Source of the DNA: a virus
IMG/VR virus record: IMGVR_UViG_3300009091_000006
Coordinates: 1-43,775 of that record
Strand: one strand, 5' to 3'
Length of the DNA: 43,775 nucleotides
Made by a program: the position numbers and the translations under genes. Every line of letters begins with the position of its first letter. The stretch's first letter is position 1. The notes under the pieces are model-generated. The model saw only the letters and a program-made list of their open reading frames with translations, did not search any database and had not been told where the DNA came from. Positions 38,458-43,775 of this stretch are shown piece after piece.

Positions 38458-39702
38458 TTAAAAACTCCTCTCTTCTATTGTTAAATATTCCTCATCTATT
38501 AGAGAGGAACTCCATTTCTTACTCTCCTGCACTTTACTCATGTAGCCTTGTTTGTCTTTCATTGTTACTATTTGCACTTTCTCTGCGTGCTGTAGGTTCT
38601 TCATTATCTTTCCAAGATCTCCTACCTCAGTTAAGTCCTTGGCAACTATCTTGAATAGTTCTGTCATAGTAGCTGGCTTAGTTTTATGGCTTAGGTATTC
38701 TACTATAGTATTACTTACAGCAGAATACTTACTCTTGCCGAATTCTCCTAGAGCTTTAGGCATCCTACACTCTGCTGTATATAATATGGTGTTACTCTTT
38801 ATGCAGTCCTCTGCACTAACTTCCAGTCTTTCCTCTATGGCTGCATGGATTAGGCAGAGTTTCAATAAGTGAGAGAATCTTCTTGCTGAGTATTTAGAGA
38901 ATCTTCCATCTTCGATAGGAACAAACTCTTTATACATTCTATCAAGAAGAATCTTACTCTCTGGAGAGAAACTCATATGACCTTTAAGAGCTTTAATTCC
39001 CTTTAGTCTCTCTACTAATTCCTCTTTCTTGGTTTGACAGGGCGGCTCCGGCCATGTAATATGCTTACCAGTGGGATCAGAAAAGACAAAGATAAGTCTT
39101 GAGGTGAAGCCCATCTCTAAACTCTCTGGAGGAATTGCCATAGCTATACTATGAGGGGTGGCGCCCCCTAAGATAGAGATAGTAGGCTTAAATACTTTTA
39201 CTGATTTTCTAGTTATCTTAGGGTTGTCATAATCATCTAGGTTATCCCACAAGTCTGTAAGAAGAGTCATGAAGCCCATATCATTTATGCCTATAAAGTC
39301 TATGAATTCTCCTTTAAGGACAAAGAGTTCAGAAGGAGTCTCTGAATCCATAAGATCTTCTAAACTCTCTTCTATCATGAACTCCTCCTCACTCTTCGTA
39401 CTCATCTCTATTAAGAGTCTTTCCTTTGAAGTCTTTGCTGGAGCGAATCTTCTATAGCCTGCCTCCTTAAGTAGTCCTTTTATAATAGTGAGAGGGGAAG
39501 CTTTCCTAGCTCCTGCCGTTCCCATTAGTAGGACATATTGATTAGGATATATGGTCATGTGACCAAAAGGAATCCAGACATTTCTACCAAGCAATGCTCC
39601 TATTCCTGCAAGCATTGCCCATCGGTGGTAGATAGTAGGACTCTCTGAAGGGCCAACATATTCCATATAAGAAGTAAAGAAGTCCTTATTCCTAGAAGTC
39701 AT
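38458..39702 (-). CDS. DUF3987-like replicative ATPase / helicase, 414 aa
   Basis: A P-loop ATPase resembling the DUF3987 group found with phage polymerases, thought to act as replicative helicases or primase-helicase modules. After YPNQYVLLM (52-60) the P-loop reads GTAGARKAS (61-69), where the family form is closer to G-x2-G-x-R-K-S-T; the Lys is kept but the following Ser is displaced by an Ala. SELFVLKGEF (124-133), LLTDLWDNLDDYD (147-159) and SILGGATPHSIA with GFTSRLIFVF (198-207) are family-like later motifs. It precedes three coupled small genes. Confidence 0.78.
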   Translation of the reverse strand: MTSRNKDFFTSYMEYVGPSESPTIYHRWAMLAGIGALLGRNVWIPFGHMTIYPNQYVLLMGTAGARKASPLTIIKGLLKEAGYRRFAPAKTSKERLLIEMSTKSEEEFMIEESLEDLMDSETPSELFVLKGEFIDFIGINDMGFMTLLTDLWDNLDDYDNPKITRKSVKVFKPTISILGGATPHSIAMAIPPESLEMGFTSRLIFVFSDPTGKHITWPEPPCQTKKEELVERLKGIKALKGHMSFSPESKILLDRMYKEFVPIEDGRFSKYSARRFSHLLKLCLIHAAIEERLEVSAEDCIKSNTILYTAECRMPKALGEFGKSKYSAVSNTIVEYLSHKTKPATMTELFKIVAKDLTEVGDLGKIMKNLQHAEKVQIVTMKDKQGYMSKVQESKKWSSSLIDEEYLTIEERSF

Positions 39703-39704
39703 TA

Positions 39705-39914
39705 CTATATCCTGTATAAAAACTTAAGATGTAACTTGCCTTTATCCACGGCAATCACTTCAAATATGTCATCGCTAGGAATCGGCTTGAATAATACTAG
39801 GCTCCATATATACTCCCACACACTAGCACGGCGGTATGCCGCTATAAGATCTCCTACCTTATACTCGTTATCAGTTGTCTGAGTTAGGGTTAGATAAGAC
39901 ATTGGCTTAGCCAT
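39705..39914 (-). CDS. Hypothetical protein, 69 aa
   Basis: A 69-aa protein with an SH3-like feel: NEYKVGDLIAAYRRASVWEY, a hydrophobic WSLVLFKPIP, and a terminal beta segment IFEVIAVDKGKLHLKFLYR. Such small beta-barrels are common in phage early regions. No specific function is recognised. It lies two bases before the DUF3987-like gene. Confidence 0.7.
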   Translation of the reverse strand: MAKPMSYLTLTQTTDNEYKVGDLIAAYRRASVWEYIWSLVLFKPIPSDDIFEVIAVDKGKLHLKFLYRI

Positions 39915-39919
39915 TAAAC

Positions 39920-40207
39920 TTACTCCTTACTGTTGCTTATACGGGAATACTGATAATATTCATCAGTCCTTCTTGTCTTAGTCTCTGTAATTATCCTATC
40001 CTCTGGTGGTAATATGTTCTCTGCTCTAAGCATTTCAATAAGTGCTAGGATATGATGTGATTCAATGTTAATATCTCCTCTGTTTGTTCTTCCTGTGCCA
40101 GGATAGCCATCTTTTAGCCCAAATCTAATGGCCTTCATTACTGCTTGCTGTACCTCGGCGCATTCTTCTGCAAGGCAAGCAAGCAGATATAAAGTTCGTC
40201 TGTCCAT
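39920..40207 (-). CDS. Small MazG-type NTP pyrophosphohydrolase-like protein, 95 aa
   Basis: The N-terminal helix LLACLAEECAEVQQAVMKAI contains an EExxE metal motif (E14, E15, E18). RFGLKDGYPGTGRTNRGDIN then resembles the loop of phage all-alpha NTP-PPases, and ESHHILALIEML gives a second helix. The usual second acidic pair is reduced, so activity is uncertain. It lies 11 bases downstream of the DNA polymerase gene. The third protein of this class in the genome. Confidence 0.65.
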   Translation of the reverse strand: MDRRTLYLLACLAEECAEVQQAVMKAIRFGLKDGYPGTGRTNRGDINIESHHILALIEMLRAENILPPEDRIITETKTRRTDEYYQYSRISNSKE

Positions 40208-40218
40208 TTTATTCTCCT

Positions 40219-42501
40219 CTATTCCTCAGGTTCTTTCCATACTTTGGAAGTCTTAACATCAGTAGGAATTAACAAAGTCTTGCCATGAATTACTACAGGA
40301 TTCTGTAGGCAATCATTCATTCTCTCAGTTAACTCAGGTTTATCATCCTTGAACTGTGCTAAGATAGAGTCATGAATCTGAGCCTTTAACCTAAACTCTC
40401 CATTGCTTTCCTTAGTCATTTGCCAGACTTGCCACAAACCTATGTTAAGAATGCTAACACTTAAGTTCTGAGGTTCATGAGCTATAGCTTCTGTCTGTGC
40501 TGTATAACTTAACTTTCCATCTCTCTCTAGGAAGAAGTATCTTGTCCATCCTAATGGACTAACTAACTTATGAGTGGTTATAATCCTTAACTTAACATCC
40601 TCATACCACTCTTTAATCCTAGGGAAAGGGGCATGAAACTTCTCTAGGCACATTGCTGCAAAATCCTTGAAGCTCATTTCTCCTTCTTTAGGAATCTTAG
40701 TCATAGTTAATTTGATTCCTAGAGTCTCAGCTCCTAACAACAAATCTTTTTTGTCTACATTACTAACGAAGGTGGCGGCTCCCATCCTATAAGATGCTCC
40801 ATGATTTATTCTCTTCAATACTTTATTCCTAAACTCTTTAGTAACCTCTTGATAAGGAATTCCAAAGAAGAGAGTTCCTAAGGTTGTGTAGAAGTCTCTC
40901 TCCCTGTTCCCTAGAGTCTCTTGCATTGTCTTGTCCCCAGACAGATAGGCTGTGCAGAATCCCTCACTCTGTTTATTATCTATTTCTATTAGAGTAAATC
41001 CCTCATCAGCTACCAGCATCTCCTTTGCATAGCTTGGTATGTTCTGAATCTGAGTACCGCACCAAAGGCTAGAAGCTCTGGCGGAAGCCCTCCCTGTCTC
41101 TGTTCCGAAAGGATCTATAGAATAAAGGAGCCTAGAGTTCTTCTGGAGGAATTGAAAGTAAGTTCCTATAGCTTTCTGTGCTTCCCTATAAGAAATAATC
41201 TTACTAGTAAGGGCATATAGAATAGGATGCTGCTCTCCTACACTTAATAAATTCTTCTCATTAGTTCCTCTATCTGCTTTTACTTTCTTACCTTCTACTA
41301 CTTTAGTTCCTATCTTAGCATCAGCTGCTCCAAATACATCATAGATATAATGCTGAACCTGCTTATAACTTCCTGGATTGAAGTCTTTATCGTTAAGACA
41401 GATTCTTAGACTAATAAGAGCTTCATCTAGTTTCTTCTGAGCTTTATTTTGCAGTTCTATTCTCTTCTGGTTATCTATAAGAATTCCCTCGAAGCCGCAA
41501 TAGAGGAAAGGATAGACAAACTTGAATTGAATAGCGTAGTTCTTCCTAGCATAGGCAGGAAGTTTCTGTAGATAATGAGTGCAGATTCTAAGAGTTACAA
41601 AGCTATCCTTTGCATTATAAGCCCAATAGCGTTGAATATCTTTACTCTTACTAGCTGCCGCAGCTTCTGCTTTCCACTGAATATAGTCAGGAAGAGTTAT
41701 TGAGGCTACGAAATCTAAGCTCTTAGGTAGGGAACTGAACTCACACCAGGCCATAGCCATTGTATCTAATGTCCAATTAAGAGGTTCTGCATGGTAGATG
41801 ATAGAATGAAGTGCATCATACATTCCATTGTGCATTACCTTAGGAATGTCGAGAGCGTTAATACACTGCATGAAACTAATCGCACCAGCATAGTCGGAAT
41901 CCCTTGGATAGTGAGTCTCTAAGAAGTCAACTAAGGGGAGTACGAAAGTCTTTATCTCTCCATTCTTATGGAGGCCGCTCCATGAACAGCAAGTAATGAT
42001 AGTTTCTCCAGCTTGAAGAGTTTCCTCATCTTCTCCGAAGGTCTTAGTCTCGATGTCATAAGCTATCAAGACACAGTGCTCCAAGAACTGTATAGCAAAT
42101 AGTTGCTCCAATGAGGAGTCTATTACTGTGAACTCAAAAGGAACAGGTGGAAGTTTGCTTGTCAAGACTTTATCTAAGTCCTTACAAAGTAACCAACTTC
42201 CGTAGTCTAAACTCGTAGTATGCTTTAAAGAATTCCCTATAACTGTAGGAACTGAGAACCTCAAAACACTTCCCCTGTAAGAATCTAAAGTCGGCTTCTC
42301 TCCAGGAACTAGGTTAAGCAGAGTTCCCTCATTGCAACAGAAGATAGCTTCACAGCCTGCTACTTGGGCTTTAGCTATTAGTTCTCCAAGCTCTAAGACT
42401 GAGGAGGAAGCCACTGCTTGGAGATTCTTCTGCTTGAGATAATACTGGAGGATAGGCAGATAAGCACTTTCCTTGCTGTCATAGTTGACTAGAATCTTCA
42501 T
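40219..42501 (-). CDS. Family A DNA polymerase with 3'-5' exonuclease, 760 aa
   Basis: The replicative polymerase. The proofreading domain shows ExoI YDIET (148-152), ExoII HNGMYDA (224-230) and ExoIII YNAKDS (295-300). The polymerase core has TGRASARASS (469-478) with QIQNIP (484-489), motif A IEIDNKQSEGF (505-515; D508, E513), motif B RNKVLKRINHGASYRMG (558-574; K563, Y571) and motif C QIHDSI (708-713; D711). Motif A and the O helix depart from the usual forms (see findings). The start overlaps the 57-aa gene by 4 bases. Length fits T7/Pol I-like phage polymerases. Confidence 0.95.
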   Translation of the reverse strand: MKILVNYDSKESAYLPILQYYLKQKNLQAVASSSVLELGELIAKAQVAGCEAIFCCNEGTLLNLVPGEKPTLDSYRGSVLRFSVPTVIGNSLKHTTSLDYGSWLLCKDLDKVLTSKLPPVPFEFTVIDSSLEQLFAIQFLEHCVLIAYDIETKTFGEDEETLQAGETIITCCSWSGLHKNGEIKTFVLPLVDFLETHYPRDSDYAGAISFMQCINALDIPKVMHNGMYDALHSIIYHAEPLNWTLDTMAMAWCEFSSLPKSLDFVASITLPDYIQWKAEAAAASKSKDIQRYWAYNAKDSFVTLRICTHYLQKLPAYARKNYAIQFKFVYPFLYCGFEGILIDNQKRIELQNKAQKKLDEALISLRICLNDKDFNPGSYKQVQHYIYDVFGAADAKIGTKVVEGKKVKADRGTNEKNLLSVGEQHPILYALTSKIISYREAQKAIGTYFQFLQKNSRLLYSIDPFGTETGRASARASSLWCGTQIQNIPSYAKEMLVADEGFTLIEIDNKQSEGFCTAYLSGDKTMQETLGNRERDFYTTLGTLFFGIPYQEVTKEFRNKVLKRINHGASYRMGAATFVSNVDKKDLLLGAETLGIKLTMTKIPKEGEMSFKDFAAMCLEKFHAPFPRIKEWYEDVKLRIITTHKLVSPLGWTRYFFLERDGKLSYTAQTEAIAHEPQNLSVSILNIGLWQVWQMTKESNGEFRLKAQIHDSILAQFKDDKPELTERMNDCLQNPVVIHGKTLLIPTDVKTSKVWKEPEE

Positions 42502-42671
42502 TCCTTATTTCCTCTCTCTATACATTTCTTAAGTTTATATCTTTGCTTGGCAGTAAGGTGACCAAGCTTTGCTTCCTCTTCTCTTCTAAGTTCGTCTCCT
42601 GTAGGTTTACCTACTAGTTTAGTAAGCGTATCCCAATCTACCTGCTTAGTATTCTTATTTTGTGCTTTCAT
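42498..42671 (-). CDS. Small charged protein upstream of the polymerase, 57 aa
   Basis: A 57-aa ORF, its stop overlapping the polymerase ATG as ATGA and its start inside the 98-aa gene by 17 bases. It is highly charged: a Lys/Asn-rich head, DWDTLTKLVGKPTGDELRRE and a basic tail KQRYKLKKCIERGNKE. Its coupling to the polymerase suggests it helps replication, but no motif supports a specific role. Confidence 0.75.
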   Translation of the reverse strand: MKAQNKNTKQVDWDTLTKLVGKPTGDELRREEEAKLGHLTAKQRYKLKKCIERGNKE

Positions 42672-42951
42672 CTTTAGGCTCCCTGATTTCTACAATCACT
42701 CCATTCCTCATAGCATCATTCCAAGTATGCTCTACTTTGTACTTTAGCCTAGCTATCTCAGCTTTATGGCTAGGCTTCTTCCATAAAATCTGCCAGCTCT
42801 TTCCAAAGAAGAATATTCTAAGGCGGAAATAATGAATCCATTTGTTTATAGAGATATGGAATGTAAACCAGAATCCTCCTTCGTTGATAGAGAAGGATGT
42901 CCATCTTATGTAGGTATGACCATGTTTAAGCTTCTGTATAAAGGTTTTCAT
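42655..42951 (-). CDS. Hypothetical protein, 98 aa
   Basis: A 98-aa basic protein rich in aromatic residues (GGFWFTFHISINKWIHYFRL, FFFGKSWQILWKK) followed by a helical charged tail (EIARLKYKVEHTWNDAMRNG). The aromatic stretch is not a clean membrane span because it is dotted with Lys, Arg and His. No family is recognised. Its start has only a weak purine-rich ribosome site (AGAGAG), downstream of a stem-loop. Confidence 0.65.
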   Translation of the reverse strand: MKTFIQKLKHGHTYIRWTSFSINEGGFWFTFHISINKWIHYFRLRIFFFGKSWQILWKKPSHKAEIARLKYKVEHTWNDAMRNGVIVEIREPKDESTK

Positions 42952-42979
42952 CTATTTCTCTCTTATTATAAAAGTAAAT

Positions 42980-43058
42980 TACCTATCCATCAACATACAA
43001 CTTAAGCTTCTGTTAATAGATAGGTAGTTACTCTCTTCTCATATCAAGGGCGTCGCCC
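42980..43058 (-). promoter_or_regulatory. Structured intercistronic region with leader-peptide-like ORF
   Basis: The 139-base gap before the 98-aa gene holds an 8-bp inverted repeat TACCTATC/GATAGGTA (42980-42987 with 43019-43026) and a GC stem GGGC/GCCC (43048-43058). A 13-codon ORF (43080-43039, ending WATPLI) covers the GC stem. It could be a processing site, attenuator or partial terminator inside the operon. There is no T-run, so a full terminator is unlikely. Confidence 0.45.
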
Positions 43059-43090
43059 AGTATTCCGTGAGTAATAACATTTTCTTTTCT

Positions 43091-43579
43091 TTACTTCTTT
43101 ACTACTCTGATTTGCAGGTTCTCCCAGAACTCATTCTCGATTACTTTGCCTGTAGCATCTTTCTTAGGAGTCCTCTTAGTGCTCAACTTAGCATCTACAT
43201 TAGTACCTTTGACAGAGTCCATCACATCTTTCAATGTAATTCCGACCAGGTCAGAGACTCCCATCAGTTCCTTCATACGCTTCTTGAAGAAGCCTACTCC
43301 TTGCTCTGTACCTTGGAATGTTTCTGTAAACATAGTACCGTCGGGAACTGGCTGCTCACCACTAGCAGTAGATAAAGTTGCTGCTACTTCATAGGTGATC
43401 TTCAAGCGTTGTACTTCTACTTGATCTTTGTTCTTGTAGGAGTCAACAGCAGCTGATTTCACTGTCAAGGTATACTCTCCATCGGGAGGGTTCTCGAATC
43501 CTGCTGCTTCTGGAATTGCATCGAGAGTTTCTTCCATCATTGCATTGAGGTCGAGGATTGTGTTTTTAGCTTCAGTCAT
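43091..43579 (-). CDS. Putative ssDNA-binding protein, 162 aa
   Basis: A 162-aa protein with NPPDGEYTLTVKSAAVDSYK and QRLKITYEVAATLS at residues 29-75, then GTMFTETFQGTEQGVGFFKK and KRMKELMGVSDLVG. This is a beta-rich layout with a short amphipathic helix like several phage ssDNA-binding proteins encoded next to Sak4-like ATPases. The acidic N-terminus (LDLNAMMEETLDAIPEAAG) might play the part of the usual acidic tail. An OB fold is inferred, not proven. AAGGAAACTTAAA precedes the ATG, and codons are more GC-rich than those of nearby genes, suggesting high expression. Confidence 0.6.
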   Translation of the reverse strand: MTEAKNTILDLNAMMEETLDAIPEAAGFENPPDGEYTLTVKSAAVDSYKNKDQVEVQRLKITYEVAATLSTASGEQPVPDGTMFTETFQGTEQGVGFFKKRMKELMGVSDLVGITLKDVMDSVKGTNVDAKLSTKRTPKKDATGKVIENEFWENLQIRVVKK

Positions 43580-43649
43580 TTTAAGTTTCCTTGTTTAAGT
43601 TAATTAGTTTATCTAAGAGTTAGAACAGTTTAGTTTGCTTCTTGAAACT

Positions 43650-43775
43650 TTAATCTTTGTTAAACACTAGAGTTCTCATATCCTCTAAGTGTCTCTGTGT
43701 AGCAGCCAGGCTTCCTGCACTACCAGAACCTGCACTAGGACGTAAACCACAGTCCCATAGCGAGTCCATCAGAAT
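43650..43775 (-). CDS. 3' part of the 95-aa gene (duplicate copy at right end)
   Basis: This repeats the last 41 codons of the gene that starts at 285, plus its TAA stop. It is truncated at the 5' side by the end of the record and is not a separate gene. It ends 70 bases upstream of the putative ssDNA-binding protein gene, which carries its own AAGGA ribosome site. Confidence 0.9.
   Translation of the reverse strand: MLMDSLWDCGLRPSAGSGSAGSLAATQRHLEDMRTLVFNKD
43653..43775. repeat. Terminal direct repeat, right copy
   Basis: This is the exact second copy of bases 1-123. Joining the two copies restores one uninterrupted gene, which supports circular closure of the record. Confidence 0.95.

Noticed and set aside
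1303-42501. Z-DNA (2-aminoadenine) genome suggested by dATP/dGTP-type and MazG-like enzymes with an odd polymerase
   Set aside because: No PurZ (adenylosuccinate synthetase-like) and no DatZ (HD-domain dATPase) gene is visible, and both are central to the known pathway.
1-43775. Temperate lifestyle
   Set aside because: No integrase, excisionase, CI-like repressor, partition or toxin-antitoxin gene could be found. The winged-helix protein alone is not enough.

Overview
The window looks like one complete genome of a virulent, short-tailed (podovirus-like) member of Caudoviricetes, about 43.65 kb and visibly AT-rich. The first 123 bases recur exactly at the end (1-123 = 43653-43775), so the linear record is a circle, or a circularly permuted genome, that has been cut open. 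The cut falls inside a small gene. I see no integrase, repressor, partition gene, tRNA, CRISPR array or phage RNA polymerase. Good sigma70-type promoters point to use of host RNA polymerase. The host cannot be named. A lipobox protein and a DDIPF-ended protein (the tail of proteobacterial SSB) lean towards a Gram-negative host.

Layout: two large opposed transcription units diverge from one control region (about 10.44-11.10 kb) and converge on a bidirectional terminator at 36.19-36.22 kb. The leftward unit runs 10441 to 1, through the record ends, then 43652 to 36226. It is a tightly packed chain of small, often ATGA-overlapping genes for replication, recombination and nucleotide metabolism: a 56-aa first gene, a 388-aa unknown protein, a RecD-like helicase, a winged-helix protein, many small unknowns, a lipoprotein, a Cas4/AddB-like nuclease, a dATP/dGTP-type pyrophosphohydrolase, a Sak4-like RecA-fold ATPase, a putative ssDNA-binding protein, a family A DNA polymerase, two more MazG-like proteins, a DUF3987-like ATPase, a Maf/MptE-like protein and a DnaQ-like exonuclease.

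The rightward unit starts with two unusually GC-rich early genes, each closed by its own strong terminator. A second sigma70 promoter at 12.39 kb then drives packaging and virion genes: TerS, an unknown protein, TerL, portal, scaffold, SU10/DUF5309-like major capsid protein (followed by a terminator), decoration and adaptor proteins, fibre and glycine-rich adhesin genes, a lysis cassette (holin candidates plus a DUF5675 enzyme), a nozzle-like protein, and three internal/ejection proteins ending with one of 1536 aa.

The most striking feature is in the 800-base gap at 1.94-2.75 kb: a group I self-splicing intron on the minus strand, with pairable P1, P2, P3, P6, P6a and P7 elements and no homing endonuclease gene. 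It lies between a 50-aa ORF and a membrane-protein ORF that could be two exons of one gene. Other points of interest are a 39-bp inverted repeat framing the AT-rich divergent region, a small non-SSB protein ending in DDIPF, a short motif shared by the helicase and its 388-aa neighbour, three different NTP pyrophosphohydrolases, and unusual catalytic motifs in the polymerase and the DUF3987-like ATPase.
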